Position numbers and translations under genes: made by a program. The notes under the pieces were generated by a model. That model was not told the origin of the DNA, searched no databases, and saw nothing but the letters and a program-made list of their open reading frames with translations. Positions 19,426-28,873 of a stretch of 64,000 nucleotides of DNA are shown here, one piece after another. This DNA comes from Aestuariivirga sp. GTDB taxonomy: Bacteria > Pseudomonadota > Alphaproteobacteria > Rhizobiales > Aestuariivirgaceae. Location: NCBI GenBank assembly GCA_030680855.1, contig JAUXUN010000057.1, positions 95,539 to 159,538 on the forward strand, in the 5' to 3' direction. Numbering within the stretch: the stretch's first letter is position 1; the number at the start of each line of letters is the position of its first letter.

Positions 19426-20652
19426 ATGACCGCGAAACCCCGCATCAATCCCTGGATCATCGTGTGGCTCTGTTTTGCCACGCTTTCCATTGTCATGTCC
19501 GCCCGCCAGTCCGTTTCCGTCATGACCGACGAATGGGCCAACACCCTCGGCTGGTCAAAAACCTTTATTGGCTCCGGCCAATCCGTGGCGCTGATCATGG
19601 TGGCAATTTTCTCGCCCGTGGCCGGCAATCTGGCGGACCGCTTTGGGGCCCGCATCATGCTGGTGGCAGGCCTTCTGCTGGTCGGAACCGGGCTGCTGGC
19701 CTTCGCCGTGGTGCCCGTCGCCGCCATTTTCATTATTGGCTACGGCCTCATCGCCGGGGTGGGCTTTGCCACCGCCAACATGCACCTCATCTCCACCGCT
19801 GTTGCCAAGCTCTTCAAGGAAAACCGCGGGCTCGCCACGGGCATCGCAAATTCCGGCGCAACGGCAGGGCAGTTCATCACCGTGCCGCTGCTTGCCATCG
19901 GCCTCAGCTATTTTTCCTGGCGCTGGAGCATCATGGCCGCCGCCGCGGCCTGCGCCCTGATGGCCCTTGTCATCTGGATCATGCTGAAACCCACTGAAGA
20001 AGAGGCCGCAGAGAAATCCGAGACCATTTCCGACGAACCCCTGGGGACCCGCCTCAAGTTCTTGGCTACCAGTCCCACCTTCCACATTCTCTATTGGAGT
20101 TTCTTTATCTGCGGCATCACCACGACCGGGGCCATTGAAACCCATTTCCTGCCCTATGCCGCCTATTGCGGCTTTCCGCCCGTGCCGGCCTCGGGGATTT
20201 ACGGCCTCACCGCCGCCATAAACTTCGCCGCCATGTTCGCCTCCGGCTACCTCACCGACCGGGTGAACCGCCCGCTCCTGCTCGGCTCTATCTATCTCGT
20301 GCGTTCGCTCTCCTTCATCGTGCTGATGAACGTGGGCACCAGCTATGAAATGATGTTCCTCTTCGCCGTCATCTACGGCATCTTCGATTATTCCACCGTG
20401 CCGCCCACCGCCAGCCTCGTGGCCTCGCACTTGGGATTGAAGATCATGGGCCTTGCCATGGGACTCATCTCAGGCGGCCACGCCCTGGGCGGCGCGCTGG
20501 GCGCTTTCCTCGGCGGCTACCTCTTCGACCTCTTCGCCCGCTATACCGAAATGTGGTGGTTCGCCTTTGGAACCGCGATTCTTGCGGGGCTGATGGTGTT
20601 CATGCTGCGGGAGAACCGGGCCGAGCGCGGGGCTTTGGCTGCGGCGCATTGA
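19426..20652 (+). CDS. MFS transporter
   Basis: ~12 TM, GNLADRFGARIMLVAGLLLVG; C-terminal MFS half with GGHALGGALGAFLGGYLFD. Confidence 0.88.
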   Translation: MTAKPRINPWIIVWLCFATLSIVMSARQSVSVMTDEWANTLGWSKTFIGSGQSVALIMVAIFSPVAGNLADRFGARIMLVAGLLLVGTGLLAFAVVPVAAIFIIGYGLIAGVGFATANMHLISTAVAKLFKENRGLATGIANSGATAGQFITVPLLAIGLSYFSWRWSIMAAAAACALMALVIWIMLKPTEEEAAEKSETISDEPLGTRLKFLATSPTFHILYWSFFICGITTTGAIETHFLPYAAYCGFPPVPASGIYGLTAAINFAAMFASGYLTDRVNRPLLLGSIYLVRSLSFIVLMNVGTSYEMMFLFAVIYGIFDYSTVPPTASLVASHLGLKIMGLAMGLISGGHALGGALGAFLGGYLFDLFARYTEMWWFAFGTAILAGLMVFMLRENRAERGALAAAH

Positions 20653-20873
20653 AGTGACACCGAGGGGCCTTGCCGGATCAAATTGATCAGGATTGCTTTT
20701 TCGAACTTCGAACTACCAGACTGAGTAGAGGGACAAACTTTACCTGAATTTCAACTCCCTCTGCCTGCATACCAATTACTAGAGCGGAATGAGGTTTGAT
20801 GGAATCGGAATGGGGATTCCCGAAGCAGCTGAAATGTGATTCAAACTGGCCGCTGGGTTGGAGGCCAGCAGAG

Positions 20874-21233
20874 ATGACCAAGCCTTATGCGATGGAGCTG
20901 CGAGAGCGGGCGGTTCGGTTTGTGAATGCAGGCGAGAGCCGCCATGCGGTTGCCGGGCGGCTCGGGGTGAGTGCGTCCTGCGTGATCAAATGGCTGGACC
21001 GCTATCGCAAGACCGGCAGTGTGAAGCCAGCGAAGATCGGCGGCCACGTGCCCCCAAAGATATCGGGTGAGCACAGGGATTGGGTTTTGGCACAGATCGC
21101 GGCTGGCGATGTGACGCTGCAGGGACTTGCCGATGGCTTGGCGGAGCGCGGCCTGAAAGTGGACTACCGGACCATGTGGAACTTCGTCCACCGCGAGGGC
21201 AAGAGCTTCAAAAAAAACGGTTCATGGGGCTGA
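20874..21233 (+). CDS. IS630-family transposase, N-terminal HTH part (orfA)
   Basis: MTKPYAMELRERAVRFVNAGESRHAVAGRLGVSASCVIKWLDRYRKTGS; ends just after an A8 run. Confidence 0.9.
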   Translation: MTKPYAMELRERAVRFVNAGESRHAVAGRLGVSASCVIKWLDRYRKTGSVKPAKIGGHVPPKISGEHRDWVLAQIAAGDVTLQGLADGLAERGLKVDYRTMWNFVHREGKSFKKNGSWG

Positions 21234-21342
21234 GCAGGCAAGGCCTGATGTTGCGCGGCGCAGGTATTGGTGGCGCAAATACCAGAACAGGATTGATCCC
21301 GGCCGTCTCGTCTTCATTGACGAGACCTGGACCAAGACCAAC

Positions 21343-21816
21343 ATGGCCCCGTTGCGCGGCTGGGGAGAGAAAGGCGAGCGTCTCCGGGCGTTGGTGCCCC
21401 ACGGCCACTGGAAAACGCTGACCTTCCTTGCTGCCCTTCGCCATGATGGCATCACCGCACCTTGTGTCTTCGATGGCCCCATCAACGGGGAGAGCTTCCT
21501 GCGCTATGTCGAACAGTTCCTGCTGCCGACGCTCAAGCCAGGCGATGTCGTGATCATGGACAATCTCGGCAGCCACAAGGGCGATGCGGTCAGGGCCGTC
21601 ATCAGGTCCGCCGGTGCACGGCTGCTCTTCCTGCCGCCCTACAGTCCGGACCTCAATCCCATCGAGCAAGTGTTTGCAAAGCTGAAACATCTCCTCAGAA
21701 AAGCAAAAGAGCGAACCATCGAAGCCACATGGCAACGCATAGGGTCGCTCCTCAACACTTTCTCTCCTGCCGAATGCTCAAACTACTTCACAAATGCCGG
21801 GTATGGTTCCGTCTAG
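21343..21816 (+). CDS. IS630-family transposase, DDE catalytic part (orfB; frame extends upstream to the A8 run)
   Basis: In-frame upstream sequence gives FIDETWTKTN; then MDNLGSHKG and SPDLNPIEQVFAKLK: a complete D-D-E set. Confidence 0.9.
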   Translation: MAPLRGWGEKGERLRALVPHGHWKTLTFLAALRHDGITAPCVFDGPINGESFLRYVEQFLLPTLKPGDVVIMDNLGSHKGDAVRAVIRSAGARLLFLPPYSPDLNPIEQVFAKLKHLLRKAKERTIEATWQRIGSLLNTFSPAECSNYFTNAGYGSV

Positions 21817-22305
21817 GGTCATTCCGCTCTAGCTTCTCAAACTTCACGAGATAGGCAACAAGAATATCAGGTATCCTGTCCACATTGATGACAGTGATAG
21901 AGTATGGAGGTTTGGTCGAATTTATCTGCCCTGCCACAAGCGAGTCCCACAAAGCATCAAGATTGTGTCCGTGCCAGTTTGGCGCTCCCAATTTGGGAAG
22001 AAGCGCAATGAAAAAATCTTCTTGCGATTTCCAACCGTCGGCATCCAGGTTTATCTCTTTCACAATGAAATATTCCAATTTGTTTGCAGTCAGCCACACC
22101 TTAACCGGATTGGTCTGGAATGGTATCCCCTCCAATTTGACTTCTCCCCCCGTTTCCCCTATGTCCCCCTCAATTCCGTCAGACGCTTGAACGATCTGGC
22201 GCCACCTTATACATGAAAGTTAACCTTTCGGGAGATGAGGCGGCCAACATCCGGCAACGAGTATCGTTTCCGGGTGTCATTTTCGTTTGGGTTTTTGGCA
22301 AACTT

Positions 22306-22440
22306 TCCCCTCTCCCCTTGAGGGAGAGGGTGGCAGCCGAAGGCTGACGGGTGAGGGGTATGGTTGACGCGAGTGTTACCGCGTCTGGCATACCCCTCAT
22401 CCGGCGCTTACGCGCCACCTTCTCCCTCAAGGGGGAAGGA
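22306..22440. repeat. palindromic intergenic element (long inverted repeat with nested small hairpins)
   Basis: ccccttgagggagagggtggc-agccgaaggct-gacgggtgaggggtatg ... catacccctcatccggcgcttacgcgccaccttctccctcaaggggg. Confidence 0.85.
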
Positions 22441-22459
22441 AGATTAAAAGAGAGACTGG

Positions 22460-24028
22460 ATGTTTGAAACCTTAAGCGATCGCCTGTCAGGCATTTTCGA
22501 CAAGCTCACCGGACGCGGGGCGCTGTCGGAGGCTGATGTCGATGTGGCCATGCGCGAAGTGCGCCGCGCCCTGCTTGAGGCCGACGTTGCCCTCGAAGTG
22601 GTCCGCACCTTCATCGACAAGGTGAAGGAGCGCGCCGTGGGCGCCGAGATCGTCAAGTCGATCAAGCCTGGCCAGATGGTGGTGAAGATTGTCCATGACG
22701 TGCTGGTGGAAACCCTGGGGAGCGACCAGTCCGCGCTGAACCTCCGCGCGGCACCCCCCGTGGCCATTCTCATGGTGGGCCTGCAGGGTTCCGGCAAAAC
22801 CACGACGACAGCCAAGATCGCCAAGCGCCTGCAGGAGCGCGAGAAGCGCAAGGTTCTGATGGCCTCCCTCGATACAAGCCGCCCCGCCGCCCAGGAACAG
22901 CTCGCTATCCTCGGCCAGCAGGTGAAGGTCGCCACCTTGGCCATCGTCAAGGGCGAAACGCCGACCCAGATCGCCAGACGCGCCATGGCAGAAGCTCGCA
23001 TCAGCGGTTACGACGTGGTGATGCTCGATACCGCCGGCCGCCTGCACATCGATGAAGAGCTGCTCGCCGAAGCAGCCAGCGTCCGCGATATCTGCAAGCC
23101 CAATGAAACGCTTCTCGTCGCCGATGCCCTCACCGGTCAGGACGCGGTAAACCTCGCCCGCGCCTTCGACGAGAAGATCGGCATTTCCGGCATCGTGCTC
23201 ACCCGCATCGACGGCGATGGCCGTGGCGGTGCAGCCCTCTCCATGCGCGCCGTCACCGGCAAGCCCATCAAGCTCATGGGCACCGGCGAAAAACTCGAAG
23301 GCCTGGAAGATTTCCACCCATCACGCATTGCCGGCCGCATTCTCGGCATGGGCGACGTGGTGAGCCTCGTCGAACGCGCCGCCATGGACATCGACCAGGA
23401 CAAGGCCCGCAAGATCGCCGAGCGCATGAAGAAGGGCGCCTTCGATCTTGATGACTTGGCCGACCAGCTCAAGCAGTTGCAGAAGATGGGCGGCATGGCG
23501 GGCATGATGAACATGCTGCCCGGCATGGGCAAGATCAAGAAACAGGTGGATGGCGCCAACCTCGACAACGGCATCCTGAAGCGCCAGGTCTCGATCATCT
23601 CGTCGATGACCCCTTATGAAAAGCGCAATCCGAAAATCATGAACGCCAGCCGCAAGAAGCGCGTGGCGGCGGGCTCCGGCACCAAGGTTGAGGAAATCAA
23701 CCGCCTGCTCAAGATGCACATGCAGATGGCAACCATGATGAAGCAGATGGGCCAGGGCAAGGGCATGCTCGGCAAGCTGATGGGTGGCAAGGGTGCCCCT
23801 GATGCGGCCGAACTTGAAAAGATGCAGGCCGAACTGGCAGCGCTTGATCCCAATGCGATCCCAGCCGACTTGAAAGACATGATGCAGGGCGGCTCACTTC
23901 CCGAAATGCCGAAGTCCCTGCCGGGTCTTGGCGGCGGCGGCCTTCCCGGCCTCGGCGGCCTGCCGGGCCTCGGCGGCAAAGCACCACCCTTCAAAGGATT
24001 CCCGGGCCTTCCGGGTAAGAAACGATGA
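22460..24028 (+). CDS. ffh: signal recognition particle protein Ffh
   Basis: 522 aa; GLQGSGKTTTTAKIA, DTAGRLHIDEEL, TRIDGDGRGG, Met-rich M domain. Confidence 0.97.
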   Translation: MFETLSDRLSGIFDKLTGRGALSEADVDVAMREVRRALLEADVALEVVRTFIDKVKERAVGAEIVKSIKPGQMVVKIVHDVLVETLGSDQSALNLRAAPPVAILMVGLQGSGKTTTTAKIAKRLQEREKRKVLMASLDTSRPAAQEQLAILGQQVKVATLAIVKGETPTQIARRAMAEARISGYDVVMLDTAGRLHIDEELLAEAASVRDICKPNETLLVADALTGQDAVNLARAFDEKIGISGIVLTRIDGDGRGGAALSMRAVTGKPIKLMGTGEKLEGLEDFHPSRIAGRILGMGDVVSLVERAAMDIDQDKARKIAERMKKGAFDLDDLADQLKQLQKMGGMAGMMNMLPGMGKIKKQVDGANLDNGILKRQVSIISSMTPYEKRNPKIMNASRKKRVAAGSGTKVEEINRLLKMHMQMATMMKQMGQGKGMLGKLMGGKGAPDAAELEKMQAELAALDPNAIPADLKDMMQGGSLPEMPKSLPGLGGGGLPGLGGLPGLGGKAPPFKGFPGLPGKKR

Positions 24029-24054
24029 TCTCGAACATTAAGGAGTAATGAGAC

Positions 24055-24453
24055 ATGGCAATGAAAATCAGGCTGGCGCGCGCCGGCACCAAGAAGCGCC
24101 CTTACTATCACATCGTGGTGGCAGATCATGCCGCCCCGCGTGATGGCAAGTTCATCGACGTGATCGGCGCCTTCAACCCGATGCTGGGCAAAACCGATGA
24201 GGCCCGCGTGAAGCTCGATGGCGCCAAGGCCGCCGAGTGGCTCAAGAAGGGCGCCCAGCCCACTGACCGCGTGCTGCGTTTCCTCGACAAGGCCGGCATC
24301 AAGAAGCGCGAAGCCCGCAACAATCCGCAGAAGGCCCTTCCCGGCAAGAAGCGTTTGGAGCGTGAAAAGCTGCAGGCCGATGCCGCCGCAAAGGTTGCCG
24401 CCGCTGCAGCCGCCGCTGTGGAAGCACCCGCCGCCGAGGCCCCACAGGCTTAA
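24055..24453 (+). CDS. rpsP: 30S ribosomal protein S16
   Basis: [43 protein letters not shown]; Ala-rich C-terminal extension. Confidence 0.97.
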   Translation: MAMKIRLARAGTKKRPYYHIVVADHAAPRDGKFIDVIGAFNPMLGKTDEARVKLDGAKAAEWLKKGAQPTDRVLRFLDKAGIKKREARNNPQKALPGKKRLEREKLQADAAAKVAAAAAAAVEAPAAEAPQA

Positions 24454-24461
24454 GCTAAGTT

Positions 24462-24989
24462 ATGGGCACCCCGCGTGATCAGGTTCTCGTCGGCGTGATT
24501 GTGGGAGCCCACGGAATCAAGGGCGAGGTGAAGCTGAAAAGCTTCACCTCTGATCCCCCAAGCATTGGCCGCTACGGTCCCTTGCAATCTACCTCCGGCC
24601 AAAGTTTTGAAATTACAAAGCTCAAGGCCGCGAAGGATGACTTCATCGCCAGCCTCAAGAACGTAAATGATCGCAACGAAGCAGAGACGCTGAAAGGCGT
24701 TGAACTCTTCGTCGGTCGCGAAAAACTTCCAAAACTCAAAACCCACGAAGCCTATGCACATGATCTCATGGGTCTGGATGTGGTGTTGGAGAATGGCACT
24801 GCATTGGGAAAGCTCGTCGGCATGCCAAACTATGGCGCCGGCGATTTGCTGGAAGTCGCCGTTGACGGCAACGCCGAAACCGTCCTCATTCCCTTCACCA
24901 ATGCCTTCGTGCCGCAGGAAGATTTCAGCAGCGGCAAGATCATTGTGAATCTGCCTGAGGGTTATCTGGATGAGGGTGAACGGGAATGA
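24462..24989 (+). CDS. rimM: ribosome maturation factor RimM
   Basis: 175 aa; [21 protein letters not shown]-barrel C-terminus; between rpsP and trmD. Confidence 0.95.
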   Translation: MGTPRDQVLVGVIVGAHGIKGEVKLKSFTSDPPSIGRYGPLQSTSGQSFEITKLKAAKDDFIASLKNVNDRNEAETLKGVELFVGREKLPKLKTHEAYAHDLMGLDVVLENGTALGKLVGMPNYGAGDLLEVAVDGNAETVLIPFTNAFVPQEDFSSGKIIVNLPEGYLDEGERE

Positions 24990-25678
24990 CCTTCACCGCC
25001 ACCATCCTCACCCTCTTTCCCGAAATGTTTCCCGGCTCCCTTGGCATTTCGCTGGCAGGCAAGGCCCTGAACGATGGCCTCTGGTCCCTCGACGCCCGCG
25101 ATATCCGCGCTTCGGCAACCGACAAACACCGCACCGTGGACGACCATCCCGCCGGCGGCGGCGCCGGCATGGTTTTGAAGCCCGATATTCTGGCCGCCGC
25201 CATCGATGCTGCCCCCCATGTGGGCCCGCGCCTGCTCATGAGCCCCCGTGGCATACCCCTCACGCAAGCCTTCGTCCGCGAACTGGCCGCAGGCCCCGGC
25301 TGCCTCATTGTCTGTGGCCGCTTTGAAGGCATTGACGAGCGCGTCATCGAAAACCGCAAACTCATCGAGGTCTCCCTCGGCGATTTCGTACTCTCCGGCG
25401 GCGAACCGGCGGCCTTGGCCCTTCTGGATGCCGTGGTCCGCCTGCTCCCCGGCGTCATGGGGAAGGCTGAATCCGGCGTGGAGGAAAGCTTCGAGGATGG
25501 CCTTCTGGAGCACCCCCACTACACTAAACCCCGCATCTGGGAAGGCCTTGAAATCCCTCAGATTCTGCTCTCCGGCGACCACAAGGCCATCGCCAAGTGG
25601 AAGCACGAACAGCGCGAGGCCTTAACCAAGCAGCGGAGGCCCGACCTCTGGCGGAAATATCTGCCCGATAAGAATTGA
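24986..25678 (+). CDS. trmD: tRNA (guanosine(37)-N1)-methyltransferase
   Basis: 230 aa; [39 protein letters not shown]. Confidence 0.97.
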   Translation: MTFTATILTLFPEMFPGSLGISLAGKALNDGLWSLDARDIRASATDKHRTVDDHPAGGGAGMVLKPDILAAAIDAAPHVGPRLLMSPRGIPLTQAFVRELAAGPGCLIVCGRFEGIDERVIENRKLIEVSLGDFVLSGGEPAALALLDAVVRLLPGVMGKAESGVEESFEDGLLEHPHYTKPRIWEGLEIPQILLSGDHKAIAKWKHEQREALTKQRRPDLWRKYLPDKN

Positions 25679-25729
25679 TTTATGTGGCCTGACCCGCTAT
25701 AGCCCGCCCAACTCTAAAGGATATCTGTC

Positions 25730-26215
25730 ATGAACATCATTCAACAGCTCGAAAAAGAGCAGGTGGCCATCGTTGCCGCCCAGCGCGGCGTGCCGGTATT
25801 TGGCGCCGGCGACACGGTCATCGTCAACGTGAAAGTCGTTGAAGGCGAGCGCACCCGCGTTCAGGCCTATGAAGGCGTTTGCATAGCCCGCTCCGGCGGC
25901 AGCATCAATGAAAACTTCACCGTCCGCAAAATGTCCTACGGCGAAGGTGTTGAGCGTGTATTCCCGGTTTACTCCCCGCTGATCGACTCGATCAAGGTTG
26001 TGCGCCGTGGCGAAGTGCGCCGCGCCAAGCTCTATTACCTCCGTGACCGCACCGGCAAGTCGGCCCGCATCATCGAACGCCGCGCCAGCGAATTTGAAGA
26101 CCAGGTGGACATGGAAGTCGCTGCTTCCACCGCCGTCAGCGCCGCCGCCAGTGCGGAAATCAAAGCCAAGGCCAAAGCGGAAGCCAAGGCCAGCGGCAAA
26201 GGCAAGAAGAAGTAG
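25730..26215 (+). CDS. rplS: 50S ribosomal protein L19
   Basis: 161 aa; [47 protein letters not shown]. Confidence 0.97.
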   Translation: MNIIQQLEKEQVAIVAAQRGVPVFGAGDTVIVNVKVVEGERTRVQAYEGVCIARSGGSINENFTVRKMSYGEGVERVFPVYSPLIDSIKVVRRGEVRRAKLYYLRDRTGKSARIIERRASEFEDQVDMEVAASTAVSAAASAEIKAKAKAEAKASGKGKKK

Positions 26216-26241
26216 TTCTTCGCAGGCTATGAATATGTCAG

Positions 26242-26270
26242 AGGCCGGCAGCGATGCCGGCCTTTTTCTT
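26242..26270 (+). terminator. Rho-independent terminator after rplS
   Basis: aggccggc-agcgat-gccggcct followed by ttttctttt. Confidence 0.92.
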
Positions 26271-26284
26271 TTGGAGCATAAGCC

Positions 26285-27103
26285 ATGACCGATTATCTCA
26301 AAGTCAATCTCGCCAACTGGAATGACCGCGCTGCCATCCATGTCAAGGACGAGGCGGGTGGTTACCGCGTCAGGGAATTCCTGAATGGCGCCGACAATCT
26401 CCATGGCATCGAAGACCGCGAGATCGGTGATGTCCGGGGAAAACGCATCGCCCACCTGCAGTGCCATTTCGGCATCGACACGCTCTGTCTTGCAAGGCGC
26501 GGCGCATCCTGCGTCGGCCTCGATTTCTCACCTGTCGCCATCGCCTCCGCGCGTGACCTGCAAAAGCAAACCGGACTTGATGCCAGCTTCGTCGAAGGCA
26601 ATGTTTACGACGCCCGCGACTTGATCACAGGCCATTTCGACATGGTCTATGCCACCTGGGGCGCCATCGGCTGGCTGCCGGATGTCACGCGCTGGGCCAG
26701 GGTCGTGTCGTCGCTGTTGAAACCAGGCGGCACGCTGTATTTGCTCGAAGGCCATCCCTCCCTCATGGCGCTCAATGAAAAAACCCCAAACCTCGAGCAC
26801 GGCTTTGACTGGCGCACACCACCGAATGCTCCCATCGTTGAAGAGGAGGCGACAACTTATACCGGCGACACAACGCCCGTCGCCGCAACAACAACCAACT
26901 CCTGGATTCACCCCCTGAGCGACATCATCAACGCCGTGATAAGCGCGGGGCTCCGCCTCGACTATCTCCACGAACACGAAGAGCTGGCCTGGCAATTCGC
27001 CCCCATCATGGTGGCGAAAGAAGACAAACGCCGCATGTGGGTGCTCCCCGAAGGATTCCCAAAACTCCCGCTCGCCTTCTCTCTCCACGCAACGAAGCCC
27101 TGA
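26285..27103 (+). CDS. class I SAM-dependent methyltransferase
   Basis: 272 aa; GKRIAHLQCHFGIDTLCLARRGASCVGLDFSPVAI. Confidence 0.88.
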   Translation: MTDYLKVNLANWNDRAAIHVKDEAGGYRVREFLNGADNLHGIEDREIGDVRGKRIAHLQCHFGIDTLCLARRGASCVGLDFSPVAIASARDLQKQTGLDASFVEGNVYDARDLITGHFDMVYATWGAIGWLPDVTRWARVVSSLLKPGGTLYLLEGHPSLMALNEKTPNLEHGFDWRTPPNAPIVEEEATTYTGDTTPVAATTTNSWIHPLSDIINAVISAGLRLDYLHEHEELAWQFAPIMVAKEDKRRMWVLPEGFPKLPLAFSLHATKP

Positions 27104-27192
27104 ATCCCGCAATCCCCCATGCAGGAACGGGCATTTGACATGGGCGCGGCAAGGACTAAATAGCAGCCACAACCTTCATTTTGAGACTGTAA

Positions 27193-28599
27193 ATGACCAA
27201 GCCGCGCACACTTTATGACAAGATCTGGGACGACCATCTGGTCCACGAGGCCGACGACGGCACCTGCCTGCTCTATATCGACCGGCATCTCGTCCATGAA
27301 GTGACCTCCCCCCAGGCCTTCGAAGGCCTGCGCCTGACCGGCCGCACGGTGCGCCATCCCGAGCGCACCCTGGCCGTCGTCGACCACAATGTGCCCACCA
27401 CCGACCGCAGCAAGGGCATCGCCGAAGAGGAAAGCCGCATCCAGGTTGAAACCCTGGCCCAGAACGCCAGGGATTTCGGCGTCGAATATTTCCATGAGCG
27501 CGACAAGCGCCAAGGCATTGTCCATGTGGTAGGGCCCGAACAGGGCTTCACCCTGCCCGGCACTACCATCGTCTGCGGCGACAGCCACACCTCCACCCAT
27601 GGCGCTTTCGGGGCCCTTGCCCATGGTATCGGCACTTCGGAAGTCGAGCATGTGCTCGCCACCCAGACGCTCATCCAGAAAAAGGCCAGGAACATGCTGG
27701 TCGATGTGACCGGCAAGCTGGCTGCCAGCGCCACCGCCAAGGACATCATCCTCTCCATCATCGGCGAAATCGGCACCGCCGGCGGCACAGGCTCGGTCAT
27801 CGAATTCGCTGGCGAAGCCATCCGTGATCTCAGCATGGAAGGCCGCATGACCGTCTGCAACATGACCATCGAGGGCGGCGCCCGCGCCGGCATGATTGCC
27901 CCGGACCAAAAAGCCTATGACTACCTCCATGGCCGCCCCAAGGCGCCCAAGGGCGACGCCTGGGACAAGGCGCGGACCTACTGGGATAGTCTGCGCACGG
28001 ACGAAGGCGCCCATTTTGACCGCATCGTGAAGCTCGACGCCGCCTCCCTGCCACCCATCGTTTCCTGGGGCACCTCGCCGGAAGACGTGGTTTCGGTTGC
28101 CGGTGCCGTGCCCAACCCCGATGACATCGCCGACGAAGGCAAGCGCCAGTCGAAATGGCGCGCCCTTGAATACATGGGGCTCAAGCCCGGCCAGAAGATG
28201 ACCGACATCCCGCTCGACGTGGTCTGGATCGGCTCCTGCACCAATGGCCGTATTGAAGACCTGCGCAATGTGGCAAGGATCGTAAATGGCAAGAAAATCG
28301 CGGGGAATCTGGCCTATGCCATGATTGTTCCCGGCTCCGGCCTGGTCAAGGAACAGGCCGAGGCCGAGGGCCTGGATAAGATCTTCAAGGCGGCAGGCTT
28401 TGAATGGCGCGAACCCGGCTGTTCCATGTGCCTTGGCATGAACCCGGACCAGTTGAAGCCCGGGCAACGCTGCGCGTCCACGTCCAACCGCAACTTCGAG
28501 GGACGCCAGGGCTACCGTGGCCGCACCCACCTCGTCAGCCCACAGATGGCTGCCGCGGCGGCTTTGGCCGGACATTTTGTTGATATTCGAAAATCTTGA
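27193..28599 (+). CDS. leuC: 3-isopropylmalate dehydratase large subunit
   Basis: 468 aa; [53 protein letters not shown]. Confidence 0.97.
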   Translation: MTKPRTLYDKIWDDHLVHEADDGTCLLYIDRHLVHEVTSPQAFEGLRLTGRTVRHPERTLAVVDHNVPTTDRSKGIAEEESRIQVETLAQNARDFGVEYFHERDKRQGIVHVVGPEQGFTLPGTTIVCGDSHTSTHGAFGALAHGIGTSEVEHVLATQTLIQKKARNMLVDVTGKLAASATAKDIILSIIGEIGTAGGTGSVIEFAGEAIRDLSMEGRMTVCNMTIEGGARAGMIAPDQKAYDYLHGRPKAPKGDAWDKARTYWDSLRTDEGAHFDRIVKLDAASLPPIVSWGTSPEDVVSVAGAVPNPDDIADEGKRQSKWRALEYMGLKPGQKMTDIPLDVVWIGSCTNGRIEDLRNVARIVNGKKIAGNLAYAMIVPGSGLVKEQAEAEGLDKIFKAAGFEWREPGCSMCLGMNPDQLKPGQRCASTSNRNFEGRQGYRGRTHLVSPQMAAAAALAGHFVDIRKS

Positions 28600-28710
28600 T
28601 TCGAACCACCCCGTTAACCATTGCTTCACCAAATTTTAAAGCTTATGACGAGCCGATATGGTAAGAGTGATTCACGTGCAGAGTGAGTCGCGTTTTGGTG
28701 GGGAACTATC

Positions 28711-28863
28711 TTGAATAACGCAGTACAGGCCGACACGAAGTTTTTGCGTCGTATTTTTGTGGCCCTTGTGTTGTTAACGCTCGCCGCTGGCGGAATGGTT
28801 GGCCTTACCACCGCGCAAGCCACTACCGATGCCCCCGCCGCCTGCACCGGAACCTGCCAATAA
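28711..28863 (+). CDS. possible small secreted peptide (50 aa)
   Basis: TTG-start ORF: MNNAVQADTKFLRRIFVALVLLTLAAGGMVGLTTAQATTDAPAACTGTCQ; signal-peptide-like core and two C-terminal Cys; weak upstream ggggaa. Confidence 0.4.
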   Translation: MNNAVQADTKFLRRIFVALVLLTLAAGGMVGLTTAQATTDAPAACTGTCQ

Positions 28864-28873
28864 TTTTTCGCGC

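Larger units (their letters stand above)
20782..21829 (+). mobile_element. IS630-family insertion sequence with TA target-site duplication
   Basis: TIR gagcggaatga / tcattccgctc; flanking TA at 20780-20781 and 21830-21831; two ORFs with HTH and DDE domains. Confidence 0.93.
20687..22135 (-). pseudogene. barstar-family (ribonuclease inhibitor) gene interrupted by the IS630-family element
   Basis: N-terminal fragment 21832-22135 (...DGWKSQEDFFIALLPKLGAPNWHGHNLDALWDSLVAG...VAYLVKFEKL) and C-terminal tail 20687-20781 (LVIGMQAEGVEIQVKFVPLLSLVVRSSKKQS*) join in frame when 20782-21829 plus one TA is removed. Confidence 0.75.

Noticed and set aside
19555-20430. 291-aa minus-strand ORF opposite the MFS transporter
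   Set aside because: Antisense shadow; Gly/His/Glu-rich with no motif.
22179-22430. 83-aa minus ORF upstream of the barstar fragment, considered as a toxin partner
   Set aside because: Mostly translates the palindromic element; no RNase-like motif.
26962-28632. 556-aa minus-strand ORF opposite leuC
   Set aside because: Antisense to a clear leuC; His/Gly/Ala-rich translation typical of the complementary frame of a high-GC gene.
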